Positions 52,730 to 61,290 of a stretch of DNA of 64,000 nt are shown here, piece after piece. The DNA comes from Alistipes sp. UBA940 (GTDB taxonomy: Bacteria > Bacteroidota > Bacteroidia > Bacteroidales > Rikenellaceae), in assembly GCA_002293425.1 (NCBI GenBank), contig DBDE01000043.1:56032-120031 (forward strand). Direction: 5' to 3'. Each line of letters starts with the position of its first letter. Position 1 is the first letter of the stretch. Both the position numbers and the translations under genes were made by a program. The notes under the pieces were generated by a model. It saw nothing but the letters and a program-made list of their open reading frames with translations, had not been told where the DNA came from and made no database searches.

Positions 52730-52790
52730 TTAAAAATTACGAATTACGAATTGGGCTGCGCAACAAAAAAGCTACGCGACGCCCGATCTC
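52730..52790. repeat. AATTACG tandem units with TACGCGACGC tag, copy A
   Basis: AAAAATTACGAATTACGAATT is followed by GGGCTGCGCAAC and GCTACGCGACGCCCG. Similar at 55970-56030. It makes up most of the ppdK leader. Confidence 0.6.
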
Positions 52791-52821
52791 GGGTTAGGGT
52801 GCAAAAGTAAAGATTTTTTTT

Positions 52822-53793
52822 CTATCTACCAATAACCAACCACACCGGAAAATGATCGCTCGGGCCGCCCAAATAGTTGTCGCCCACAAACGTCCGCCGC
52901 GGCCGCTTCATCCCACGATAACTCTCCGCCAACTCCTCGCGCGCATAAACTCCAGCCTCCCAATCGCCCTCGCGACTCAACGCCGGCGACAACAACATCC
53001 AATCGTAAAGCAACCACCGCTCCCGAAAACCATAACTCCCCCGACCCTTCTCGTAATCGGCCCAATGGGGCGTACCGACAAACCCGTAAGGCTGGCTCAA
53101 ATCACCCCAAACCCGCCTTACGAGTTTGTCACCTGGTGTGGAGTTCATATCGCCCATCACCACAACCCTCGCCGCCGGATCGTGCGTGAGAATGCGCTCG
53201 ACCAACGACCGCAACGCCCGCATATTTCGCTCCCTGAGCTTGGTGTCGTTGAGGTTCGACGCCAAATGGCAAACAACGATATGGACGTGCTCGCCCATCA
53301 ACTCGCCCTCGACGTGCAAAAACTCGCGGCCCATACCGCTCCGTTGCAACCTCTGCGCCGACGGGAAAAACCTGTCGCCCTTATACAGCAACGCCTGCTC
53401 GATCCCGCGCCCATCGCCCGACGTGATGTGAATATAGTTGTAATCGGTCTCCAACGCCATCACCAGATCCCTCACCACCGACTCGTTCTCCACCTCGGCC
53501 AGCCCGACAACGTCGGCCTTCATAGCGTCCAGCACCGAGGTCAACTGCTCGATCTTGCGGCCATATCGTTTGGTGTTCCAGCGCGGCGGCGTGAACTCGC
53601 CATCGTCGTAAAAGGGGCTGGGGATGGTGTCGAACAAATTCTCGACATTCCAAAAAACGAAGCTTTGGGCCGACTGCGCGTTACAGAATGAAGAATGAAA
53701 AATGAAAAATGAAGAGAGAAGGATTAAAAAAAGCCTCCGGCTATAGAAGTTTTTCCCAAAAGCAACTATACACATTGCACATACCATGAACAA
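52822..53793 (-). CDS. Endonuclease/exonuclease/phosphatase-family protein, secreted
   Basis: The 323-aa protein has FVFWNVENLFD, VGLAEVENESVV, VVMGDMNSTPGD and PSDHFPVWLVI, all metal and catalytic motifs of the EEP fold. It is exported: a hydrophobic stretch LFLILLSSFFIFHSSFCNAQ precedes the domain. The start is unsure; three in-frame ATGs (53793, 53787, 53775) all lie inside the candidate RNA copy Y. The signal-peptide core is encoded by a 7-bp tandem repeat (ATTTTTC units at 53690-53715). Nucleic acid or phospholipid could be the substrate. Confidence 0.85.
   Translation of the reverse strand: MFMVCAMCIVAFGKNFYSRRLFLILLSSFFIFHSSFCNAQSAQSFVFWNVENLFDTIPSPFYDDGEFTPPRWNTKRYGRKIEQLTSVLDAMKADVVGLAEVENESVVRDLVMALETDYNYIHITSGDGRGIEQALLYKGDRFFPSAQRLQRSGMGREFLHVEGELMGEHVHIVVCHLASNLNDTKLRERNMRALRSLVERILTHDPAARVVVMGDMNSTPGDKLVRRVWGDLSQPYGFVGTPHWADYEKGRGSYGFRERWLLYDWMLLSPALSREGDWEAGVYAREELAESYRGMKRPRRTFVGDNYLGGPSDHFPVWLVIGR
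53690..53716. repeat. 7-bp tandem repeat inside a signal-peptide coding region
   Basis: Plus strand units GAATGAA/AAATGAA run GAATGAAGAATGAAAAATG and on. In the coding strand they give the Phe/Ser-rich core of the EEP protein's signal peptide, the same solution as in the DUF3868 gene at 12222-12253. Confidence 0.65.
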
Positions 53794-53861
53794 TTACCGG
53801 AGGCCAAACGCCTTCGGTTCATGCTATATGCCAAAATTAGTTTATCGTTACTTTTGGGATG
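53726..53861 (-). ncRNA. Candidate structured small RNA, copy Y
   Basis: On the minus strand -7 box TATCTTTG (53872-53865), then a closing stem (CCCAAAAG-type, 53851-53859 with 53754-53762), inner hairpin (GCATGAAC with GTTCATG), loop GGCCTCCGG, and the end CCGGAGGCT plus a T run. The loop-to-end pairing keeps 9 pairs with copy X, with an A-U to G-C exchange. The element also carries the possible start codons of the EEP gene, so it could instead be an untranslated leader. Confidence 0.5.
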
Positions 53862-53871
53862 GTGCAAAGAT

Positions 53872-53900
53872 ATAAAAAAAGGCCGGAAAAACTTCCGGCC
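53872..53900 (-). terminator. Terminator of ppiD
   Basis: GGCCGGAAGTTTTTCCGGCC followed by seven T on the minus strand, 19 bases after the ppiD stop. Confidence 0.9.
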
Positions 53901-53918
53901 CTCACTCTCAACTTTCAA

Positions 53919-55964
53919 CTAAAAAAACTTCACCCTGTTGTCTACTATCTCTATCTGGCCGTCCAACGCGGTCGAAATGCGCTCCGGAAGCGAAGTCTCG
54001 GCCGAAGCCTCCAACCTCACCCGTTCGCTATCCTCCGTCACATCGACACTCCCCGAGGTCGAATCTACCCCGACCAAAAACACCCCTGCATAGCCCTGAA
54101 CAGGCTTCGAAACGCCGCTAACATAAGGCAAAGCCCCGATCACCGCAGGCTCGACACCCAGCGAGGCCTCATACAACGCATTGCCCTTCAAATCGACAAA
54201 CTGGCCGCTCTTGGCACCCTCCATCGCCCCGACTTCTGCAATGCTCTTTCCCGCAATGCGTCCCGAGAGCATCTCGGTCTTCTTTTCGCGCCGCAACCGC
54301 GCCGCAATAGCCACCGAAACATCCTCCACCGGCGCATAACCCGCCTCCTTAGCCTCCGTCACCACCGCCACGACGTGGTCTCCGCCGTCGATATCATAAA
54401 TCTGCGAAACCGCACCCGGCTTCGAATTAAACGCCCAATTAACCACCGAATGCGATCCTGCAAGGCCATCTATCTCCCGCTCGTCCTGTCCGATGTTTGC
54501 CACCCTCTTGCTCAATCCTTGCGCCTGGACCGCCGCATCGAAGTTCTCACGCGAGCCCGCCGCCGCACTCACAAAATCGCTCGCCGCAATATACACCGCA
54601 TACTCGGTCTCCGCACTCGGCACGACATCGTAAGCAATGGTGGCGATCTGAGCCTTCTGTACCGCCGGCGACTTATATGTCATCTCAACCACGTGGGTGT
54701 TGTACTGCGAATCGAAAGTAAACACTTCGCCCACCCTTGCGGCGATGAGGTTGTCCCTGATATTGTCGAACATCTGGTCGGGCGAGAAAACACCCAGATC
54801 GACAATGTCACCCTCCAACGAATAAACCCTCGCCAGCTCGACGATGCTCGCCCCGCCACGAACAGCCCTGACGATGCTGTCTGTCGCCGGACTGCCCAGC
54901 GGCAAAGTTATCTGACGGGCACCCACCGAGTCGGGCATCATACGCCGCTCCGACACCCGGGCCATAATATAAGTGTCGCCGTTCAGCGTCGGGCCGAACA
55001 TCTGACCCTGCCGATCGCCGAAAGCGATAGCGGCAAATTCGGGATCCAACTGATCCTCGCGATAAAAACCCTCGTATGCCCGATCCTGCGAATTAACCCG
55101 CGCAAACTCCATCGGTTCGTCCGACGCGGCAAATTCCGCCGCCAAAGTCTCGATATGCGCCGCGGCCTCGGCATAATCCTCCGGCGAAGGAGCAACATCG
55201 AACAACACATACTCCACGTCCCTGGAAGCCGTCCGCTTGAAATTATCCTTATGCTCCCCATAATATTTCCTCACCTCGGCTCCAGAAATCTCCACCAACG
55301 AGTCGGCAACGGCCGAAAAAGGCACCTGCGCCCAACTGCCCGAATAGCTGTTATTAGCCATCGCAACACCCCGCGCAACCTCCAAATCGTTAACAAACAG
55401 CCCGTGCAACACCAACGCCACAAACTTGCTCCGCGTCCGCTCCGTCACCATCTCCTCCTTGGTGAAATCCCACATAGCGGCCATCCTGCCCGTGCCGTCC
55501 AGGCCCAACGAGCCCACAAACCCCGCCAAAGCCTCGCGATTAACCATACCCGTGGCCGGATCGCCGAACATACCCACCAACACCGGCGACAAATAGCGAC
55601 CGCTCACCATATCGACCTGCTCGGCCTCACCCACCGCCAAACCCAACTTCCTATACCCTGGTTCGTGAACAAGGCGATTGATATAAGAGTTCCAGACCAC
55701 CGCATCCACCATCCGGCTCTGCTCGGCCGTGAGCGTCGAAAGTCCATACCGCGCCTCGATGACATTGGAGGTCAGCTCCAACCGGTCGGCATACTCGGCA
55801 TAGTCTATATTATTGCCGTCGATGCTGGCCACGCGCATCTTGCGAGCCTGAAAAATACCCCCTGCGGTGCTCAAATCGCCCAGCAAAAACGCAATCAGCG
55901 CCACGCCGATAAAAATCGAGAGGAACAACGCTCCCTTGGTCCTCATAGTGTTCAGTGTTGCCAT
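53919..55964 (-). CDS. PpiD/SurA-like periplasmic folding factor
   Basis: The 681-aa protein has one N-terminal membrane anchor (GALFLSIFIGVALIAFLLGDL), then a SurA_N-like helical domain (about 35-230) and a region with weak parvulin-like sequence (about 330-430: GASIVELARVYSLEGDIVDLGVFSPD). Bacteroidota PpiD proteins are of this size. It helps fold outer-membrane and periplasmic proteins. Peptidyl-prolyl isomerase activity is uncertain since the parvulin motif is degenerate to my eye. Last gene of the envelope cluster. Confidence 0.82.
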   Translation of the reverse strand: MATLNTMRTKGALFLSIFIGVALIAFLLGDLSTAGGIFQARKMRVASIDGNNIDYAEYADRLELTSNVIEARYGLSTLTAEQSRMVDAVVWNSYINRLVHEPGYRKLGLAVGEAEQVDMVSGRYLSPVLVGMFGDPATGMVNREALAGFVGSLGLDGTGRMAAMWDFTKEEMVTERTRSKFVALVLHGLFVNDLEVARGVAMANNSYSGSWAQVPFSAVADSLVEISGAEVRKYYGEHKDNFKRTASRDVEYVLFDVAPSPEDYAEAAAHIETLAAEFAASDEPMEFARVNSQDRAYEGFYREDQLDPEFAAIAFGDRQGQMFGPTLNGDTYIMARVSERRMMPDSVGARQITLPLGSPATDSIVRAVRGGASIVELARVYSLEGDIVDLGVFSPDQMFDNIRDNLIAARVGEVFTFDSQYNTHVVEMTYKSPAVQKAQIATIAYDVVPSAETEYAVYIAASDFVSAAAGSRENFDAAVQAQGLSKRVANIGQDEREIDGLAGSHSVVNWAFNSKPGAVSQIYDIDGGDHVVAVVTEAKEAGYAPVEDVSVAIAARLRREKKTEMLSGRIAGKSIAEVGAMEGAKSGQFVDLKGNALYEASLGVEPAVIGALPYVSGVSKPVQGYAGVFLVGVDSTSGSVDVTEDSERVRLEASAETSLPERISTALDGQIEIVDNRVKFF

Positions 55965-55969
55965 ATATT

Positions 55970-56030
55970 CAATTACGAATTAAAAATTACGAATTACGAG
56001 TTAGCTAACGCGACGCCCAGCTACGCAAAA
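55970..56030. repeat. AATTACG tandem units with CGCGACGC tag, copy B
   Basis: AATTACGAATTAAAAATTACG and further units, then GCTAACGCGACGCCCAGC and TACGCAAAAAAAA. Resembles 52730-52790. Confidence 0.6.
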
Positions 56031-56053
56031 AAAAGCCGACGCACAAAGCGTCG
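56027..56053 (-). terminator. Hairpin terminator after the CNNM-type gene
   Basis: CGACGC-TTTGT-GCGTCG then GC and eight T on the minus strand. A -7 box TATCTTTG (56061-56054) lies just before it, so it may attenuate a ppiD transcript rather than only end the upstream one. Confidence 0.7.
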
Positions 56054-56072
56054 CAAAGATAATAAAATATTT

Positions 56073-57299
56073 TTACAACTTGCGCACTCTCGCCAACTCC
56101 ACCCTCGACGAAGTACGCCGAAGCACCTTCACCTCCAACCCATCCACCGTCATCACCTCGCCCTGAGGCGGAATATCTTTATGACTAAAAATTATGAACC
56201 CCGCCAACGTGTCGTACTCGTCGCTCACCGGAATGCCCAACGAATATTTCTCATTCAAATAATCGACCTCCAACTGGCACGAAAACAGCCATTCGTCGTG
56301 CCCCGTCTCCTTTTCGATAAGGTCGGGCGTGTCGTGTTCGTCCTCGATCTCGCCGAAAATCTCCTCCAAAATGTCCTCCAACGACACCACCCCTGCCGTC
56401 CCACCGAACTCGTCTATCACCACCGCAATCGAGCTGTGATGCTTGATCAAACTGTTCATCAGCTCCTGGGCCGCCATCGTCTCCGGCACATAATCCACCG
56501 GCATCATCGCCTCCTTAATGCTCTTCGGAGAGGTAAACAAGCTTTTCACATTGACATACCCCACGATATTATCGATCGAGCCCTCCCAAACAAAAATTCT
56601 GGAATACTGCGTATCCACAAATCTTCTGGTCAGCTCCTCGATGCTCTCCCCCACCTCTATCGCCTCCACATTTATTCGCCTCACCATACAATCGCGAACC
56701 AGCAAATCGGGAAAATCCAACGCGTTGCGAAACAACTTCACCTCGTGCTCCGGATCCCTCTCCGTCGCCTCGTGGGCCAGATCGACCAGCTCCGCACGCG
56801 AATAAAACTCCCTCACCCCGCCACTCGCCCTGCCCCCGAACAGCCGTATCACCCCCGAACTGATCCACGTCGTAAATTTAGCGATCGGATACAAAATGAC
56901 ATAAAAAAAGTAAACCGGAGCGATAAAAACCTTGAAATACCAATTGGGGTTCTTCAACACCAGCGACTTGGGAATAAACTCGCCCACGAAAATAATCACC
57001 ACCGTCGCCACCACTGTCTCCAAAATCACAGACCGATGACCCAACAACACCGAAAGCAGCCCCGAAACCGCCAACGAATAGATGACCAAAACAACATTGT
57101 TGCCCACCAGCATAGTGGTGATATACTGCCCCCCGCTCCGTGTAAAAATCCCCGCGGCAAAGTTAAAAAAGCCCCCCTCGCGGCGATCTATCTCGGTCTT
57201 GAGCTTATTAGCACTCGAAAACGCGATCTCCATCCCCGAAAAAAACGCCGACAACAACAGCGTCCCGAAAATAATCGAACACAGCACCAAAACACTCAT
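56073..57299 (-). CDS. CNNM/CorC-type membrane protein with CBS pair (GldE-like)
   Basis: The 408-aa protein has the DUF21/CNNM membrane domain (about 1-180, opening SVLVLCSIIFGTLLLSAFFSGMEIAF), a CBS pair (about 195-320: DCMVRRINVEAIEVGESIEEL and MMPVDYVPETMAAQELMNS, VIDEFGGTAGVVSLEDILEEIFGEI) and a C-terminal CorC/HlyC domain. Such proteins act in magnesium export or cobalt resistance; GldE of gliding Bacteroidota belongs here. Overlaps the lptC stop by 4 bases. Confidence 0.88.
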   Translation of the reverse strand: MSVLVLCSIIFGTLLLSAFFSGMEIAFSSANKLKTEIDRREGGFFNFAAGIFTRSGGQYITTMLVGNNVVLVIYSLAVSGLLSVLLGHRSVILETVVATVVIIFVGEFIPKSLVLKNPNWYFKVFIAPVYFFYVILYPIAKFTTWISSGVIRLFGGRASGGVREFYSRAELVDLAHEATERDPEHEVKLFRNALDFPDLLVRDCMVRRINVEAIEVGESIEELTRRFVDTQYSRIFVWEGSIDNIVGYVNVKSLFTSPKSIKEAMMPVDYVPETMAAQELMNSLIKHHSSIAVVIDEFGGTAGVVSLEDILEEIFGEIEDEHDTPDLIEKETGHDEWLFSCQLEVDYLNEKYSLGIPVSDEYDTLAGFIIFSHKDIPPQGEVMTVDGLEVKVLRRTSSRVELARVRKL

Positions 57300-57919
57300 A
57301 ACATCGGAGATTGACTAAGTGAATCCGGCTGCAACTCAGGTGCGGACGCAGGCGCAGGCGTCGGTTCCAGCTCGACATACACCACCCCCTTGACCTGCCG
57401 GAAAGTCCAACTACTCAAATCGTCAGCCGCCTCGAAACCCGACCCGATCGACTCGCTCGGACCGTCCTGGACCTTGGTGTCGACATTGGAATAGAACTTC
57501 CCCAGCGTCACATCCCAAAACAACTGCTGGGTAAACAACCGCCTCCCCTGTTCCCCCACAACCAACACATTGCCCTTCAAATCCCACAAATCCCGCTCCG
57601 TAAAATGCAAAGCATAATCGGCCGTCACCCGCGAATTTTCCAGCCCCGTCTGTTCGTCATACCCCACCGCCTCGATGCCATAACGATACTCGTCGAACGG
57701 ATCCTTAGCCAACGCGTGAACCTCCATCAACGGAGTGACAAACTGGTTCTTCACCACCCCGTTCTCGCTCGTCACCATCCGCACACTGTCCACCGACCGC
57801 GTCACCATAGCCTCGTCGTTCGAAACCACCGCCGCATCCCCCTCACACCCCGCAAGCAAAACAGCACCCCCCAAGGCGGAGAGTGCCATTATGAAAAATC
57901 TATTTAAACCGATATTCAA
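57296..57919 (-). CDS. lptC: LPS-export periplasmic protein LptC-like lipoprotein
   Basis: I start at the TTG at 57919, one base after the upstream stop, giving 207 aa and a full lipoprotein signal (NIGLNRFFIMALSALGG ... LLAGC). The ATG at 57889 would leave a signal without positive charge. Body: VRMVTSENGVVKNQFVTPLMEVH, SRVTADYALHFTERDLWDLKGNVLVV, RLFTQQLFWD, the LptC/YrbK beta-jellyroll of Bacteroidota. It would bridge the LptBFG transporter to the periplasmic LPS path. A Pro/Ala-rich tail ends it. Confidence 0.8.
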   Translation of the reverse strand: MNIGLNRFFIMALSALGGAVLLAGCEGDAAVVSNDEAMVTRSVDSVRMVTSENGVVKNQFVTPLMEVHALAKDPFDEYRYGIEAVGYDEQTGLENSRVTADYALHFTERDLWDLKGNVLVVGEQGRRLFTQQLFWDVTLGKFYSNVDTKVQDGPSESIGSGFEAADDLSSWTFRQVKGVVYVELEPTPAPASAPELQPDSLSQSPML

Positions 57920-57920
57920 A

Positions 57921-59243
57921 CTATCTGGATTTAATTGTCGTCGTTCCCGAGATCCAACCGCAATGAACGGTGTAGCTCTTGCCCTCGGCATACCCCTCGA
58001 CATACATAAATCCATCCTCGAACGACGGGAAACTCGCCCGACAACTCCCCATCCGGTTCTCGACACGCCTCACAAACTCCTCATTGCCCGCCGCCTCGAA
58101 CGCCTGACGGGCCCTGGCAAACTGATCGTAAGCCAGCCAATAAACCGTCTGCCCGTGGAACCCGCCACAAGCCGCCGCACCCACCACATAAGCCTCCGCC
58201 AACATCATCAGCGCATAACCGTTCCCCGGATCGGTCGCAATAACCTGCCGTGCGGCATTAGCCGCCGCACTCCCGCGACGCAAGCCCAGCTCGGACGCCG
58301 CAATGCGCAGATAAAACTCCTCCTTGCGCTTGGGGTCGGTCTCACTCGAAACCATAGCGTTGAGGTACTTCAACGCATCCTCATACCGCTCCTGCCGCTC
58401 GAACATCGAAGCCAACCGCAAAGCCACGGCCGGCGAAGGATCGTTGGCATAATGCTTCTCGGCCAGCTCGAAATAGAAAGGCGTATCGGCTCCCGCCGCC
58501 GACATAATCTCATAAGCTTCGGCGATCAGCTTCGGATCGTTGGGATTCTTGGCCAACCGCTCCTTATACATCGCCTCCAAAACGTCGCTCTTGGCCGCAC
58601 CCGAAGTGACGAACAGCCTGTTAAACGAATCCTTCTGCTCATCGGTTGCCGATGCGAGAACAGGTGTGAGGCGATTATACTCGCCTATCAACGCCTCGCC
58701 CGTCACGGCCGACGACCTGTAATCCTCAACCAACTGCTGGAAATATTCCAGCACCAACGCCGGATCGACCTTATCGCCCCCTGCTTCCAGAGCGTCTATG
58801 TAATATGTCTTCACCCCGTCCCTGTCCATCGGGTTGAGCGCGGCGTACTCGCGAGCCTTCTGACCCAAAATATAGGCCCTTCCACGCGTGGGGTTATCCC
58901 CGAAATATTGAGCCCTGCGATCATATATCAACATTACCGAGTCGACTATAGCCCTCTTCTCCTCCACGCTCTTCGCCTTGGCCGCCTTGTTCTTATAAAC
59001 CGTCGCTCCGTAAATATAGATATTGGCCGTGGCCGACGGAGCACTGTTCATCAACGTTTTGATATACCCCGCCGCAACGTCATAGCCTTTGCCGTCCATC
59101 TCGAACTTCAAATAACTGAGCAGCTTGGCATTCTCCTCCCGCTCCTCGGGCGTCGCGCCGTAACGCGGGTCTTCCTTGTAATTTTGTCCATTCGCCGCGC
59201 CTATCGACAACAAAGCAACGGCCGCTATAATAAGTCTTTTCAT
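57921..59243 (-). CDS. Exported tetratricopeptide-repeat protein
   Basis: The 440-aa protein has a signal peptide (MKRLIIAAVALLSIGAANGQ) and TPR-like helices (DALKYLNAMVSSETDPKRKEEFYLR, AAANAARQVIATDPGNGYALMMLAEAY). No catalytic motif. It lies between an outer-membrane protein and lptC, so may scaffold envelope assembly (inference). Its promoter is inside the upstream gene, and the -7 box ends 8 bases before the ATG, so the message is nearly leaderless. Confidence 0.85.
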   Translation of the reverse strand: MKRLIIAAVALLSIGAANGQNYKEDPRYGATPEEREENAKLLSYLKFEMDGKGYDVAAGYIKTLMNSAPSATANIYIYGATVYKNKAAKAKSVEEKRAIVDSVMLIYDRRAQYFGDNPTRGRAYILGQKAREYAALNPMDRDGVKTYYIDALEAGGDKVDPALVLEYFQQLVEDYRSSAVTGEALIGEYNRLTPVLASATDEQKDSFNRLFVTSGAAKSDVLEAMYKERLAKNPNDPKLIAEAYEIMSAAGADTPFYFELAEKHYANDPSPAVALRLASMFERQERYEDALKYLNAMVSSETDPKRKEEFYLRIAASELGLRRGSAAANAARQVIATDPGNGYALMMLAEAYVVGAAACGGFHGQTVYWLAYDQFARARQAFEAAGNEEFVRRVENRMGSCRASFPSFEDGFMYVEGYAEGKSYTVHCGWISGTTTIKSR

Positions 59244-59250
59244 ATCGGTG

Positions 59251-59282
59251 CAAAGATATTAATTATATTTATATTTTTCAAA
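59251..59282 (-). promoter_or_regulatory. Promoter of the TPR gene, leaderless
   Basis: TTTG (59282-59279), 20 bases, TATCTTTG (59258-59251) on the minus strand: a perfect Bacteroidota promoter. The ATG begins at 59243. Confidence 0.75.
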
Positions 59283-60611
59283 CCAGTAATCATAGTCGCG
59301 GCCGAAAAGCATCAGCCCAACATTGATCTTAAAATAGTTCTCCCGCACCAACCCGTTCCGCAAAGTGCCCCTGGTGCCATACTCCAGCCCCACATCGACA
59401 CTCGAAACCGCCAAAGCCTTCAACGGAATATCCAACCCCAGCGTGACTGCCTTGTCGCTGATCTTCTCGCCGCGGAACTTCAAATAGCTGTCGCCATATC
59501 TCACCCCCGCCTTATACGTTATGCGGTTCAAAAAGCTGACGAACCGCCCCCTGATGTCCAACCTGTTGGGCGTATACTGCACCCCGAGTTTAAAGGTGTT
59601 GGTGTTCACATAGTTCACTCCCTGGGCAACCTCGCCCTTGTTTTGCGCTCCCCAGTTCTGATAGATCCAATCGGCACCCACCGCCCACTTGGGTTTATGA
59701 AGATAAGCACCCACTCCCAGAGTCGAGGCCAGACGGGTGTTCGACTTGAATTCGTTGAACCGGATCGTGTCCCCATAAACGTTGTTGGAGGGGATGAAGT
59801 CGGTCACAGTGGAGTTAAGTCTGCCCCCCATCTTATAGGTCGCCCCGATAGTGAGACGCGTCTTCGCCTTATCAATAGCCGTATATTGCACTCCCAGGCC
59901 ACCCAAAATGCGTGCCACACGCTCGTTGGTGTTGGCCTTGGTGGCGCCACTGCGGGCCGAAATATCGCCATACTCGCCCGAACCGGTGTAAGGAACTATC
60001 ACCGCCTCGTAACTGCGGTCGATGCTGCCCCACAGATAGGTCATCTCCGCCCCCACCGACAGCCGCTTGAAGGGAGCCCAGCCCGCCTGCAACTTCGCCT
60101 GGTTGATCTCGCCAGAGCCGTTATAATAGTATCTCACGATCCCCAGATCGGCCAAATAGCTCAGATCGTCGGTGTGGATCCTGTACCCCACCTTGCTGTA
60201 AGGCGACACACTCACCGCCATCCCCAGCTTGGGAGCCAAAGTGAACGCGGCCGTGATGTTGCCAATATTAAAGGTGTTATGGCTCGACTTCAACACCTCG
60301 CTCCCGCTGCGCTGGCTAAGGTAGGAATTGGTCCCCGCCATCCCGAAATCGAAAATAAAATTCTTCTCGCCCAGCCCGCTCAGCGACGCCGGATTGGACG
60401 TGTTGAGCCGGAAAGCACCCGGAGTGTCGAACCCGTCATAGCGGTATCCCATCGCCGCACCTCCCATCCCAACAAAGGTGGCATCCGCGCCTGTCGACAA
60501 GTCGCCCAGCCCATAAAGACTGTAAGGAGAAAAGGTATTCAAACTGTTCTCCTGGGCATAAACAACCCCCGTGAACAGCGAAACAAACAGCACCAAAAAA
60601 ACTCTACGCAT
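59259..60611 (-). CDS. Outer membrane beta-barrel protein (FadL-like)
   Basis: The 450-aa protein has a signal peptide (LFVSLFTGVVYAQ), then NSLNTFSPYSLYGLGDLSTGAD and alternating beta-strand sequence to the aromatic-ended C-terminus (MLFGRDYDYWFEKYKYN). Similar proteins are encoded next to coaX in many Bacteroidales. It may be a FadL-type channel; the cargo is unknown. It overlaps the coaX stop by 8 bases. Confidence 0.8.
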   Translation of the reverse strand: MRRVFLVLFVSLFTGVVYAQENSLNTFSPYSLYGLGDLSTGADATFVGMGGAAMGYRYDGFDTPGAFRLNTSNPASLSGLGEKNFIFDFGMAGTNSYLSQRSGSEVLKSSHNTFNIGNITAAFTLAPKLGMAVSVSPYSKVGYRIHTDDLSYLADLGIVRYYYNGSGEINQAKLQAGWAPFKRLSVGAEMTYLWGSIDRSYEAVIVPYTGSGEYGDISARSGATKANTNERVARILGGLGVQYTAIDKAKTRLTIGATYKMGGRLNSTVTDFIPSNNVYGDTIRFNEFKSNTRLASTLGVGAYLHKPKWAVGADWIYQNWGAQNKGEVAQGVNYVNTNTFKLGVQYTPNRLDIRGRFVSFLNRITYKAGVRYGDSYLKFRGEKISDKAVTLGLDIPLKALAVSSVDVGLEYGTRGTLRNGLVRENYFKINVGLMLFGRDYDYWFEKYKYN

Positions 60612-61272
60612 TGTAATTCAAAATTACGTTCAGCCCCGAAAGCACCAATTCGGAAGCCACAAATATCGGAAAATTTACCCGTTCTGCAAAATAACCGGCA
60701 TCGCCGCCCGTAAAAACCACCCTCATCGGCCCGAATTGTCTCTCGGCCCGGGCGACATAACGCTCCACCTCTGCCACTATTCCCTCGACCACACCCGACC
60801 GGATGGCCGAAACGGTATCGGTGGCAGGGAAATTCATCGACTTGCATTGCAAATCGGCGGCGGACAACGCAACCAGCGGAAGTTTTTCGGTAAACTCATT
60901 GAGCGCCCGAAACCGCATCGCCGCACCGGCCGAGATGTTGCCCCCGTGAAAAGCCCGTTCGGCAACGACATCGAACGTTATCGCCGTGCCGAAATCGACC
61001 ACCAGCAAATTCTCGTCCGGAAACAGGCTCCACGCACCGACAGCCGCTGCCAACCTGTCGCCGCCCAACGTCTGTGGTGTGGCATATAAATTCTTAATGG
61101 GTATAGGGGTCGTATGATCGAACTTCATCGCCCCTGCAACTTCGCGCCCGCCGGTGGAAACAAAAATTTTTCTGTCGGCCGGCTCGTCGATGTCGCAACG
61201 ACGCACCAACCGATCCCCGTCGAACAGGGCGGCTTTGACAAAGGTGTTGCCTATATCAATGGCTAAGTTCAT
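60604..61272 (-). CDS. coaX: Type III pantothenate kinase
   Basis: The 222-aa protein has ASKHA-fold motifs: AIDIGNTFVKAALF, GGDRLAAAVGAWSLFP, VVDFGTAITFDVV and GGNISAGAAMRFRAL. It phosphorylates pantothenate in CoA synthesis. It is slightly short for the family (usual about 240-260) but all motifs are present. It leads the envelope cluster. Confidence 0.93.
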   Translation of the reverse strand: MNLAIDIGNTFVKAALFDGDRLVRRCDIDEPADRKIFVSTGGREVAGAMKFDHTTPIPIKNLYATPQTLGGDRLAAAVGAWSLFPDENLLVVDFGTAITFDVVAERAFHGGNISAGAAMRFRALNEFTEKLPLVALSAADLQCKSMNFPATDTVSAIRSGVVEGIVAEVERYVARAERQFGPMRVVFTGGDAGYFAERVNFPIFVASELVLSGLNVILNYNA

Positions 61273-61290
61273 CTAAAAATCATCTATACC

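Noticed and set aside
53859..60713. Long plus-strand open frames opposite ppiD, the CNNM gene, lptC and the TPR gene
   Set aside because: The frames of about 1,000 codons cross several real genes and intergenic repeats on the other strand; composition is Arg/His/Pro-rich and no motif is seen.
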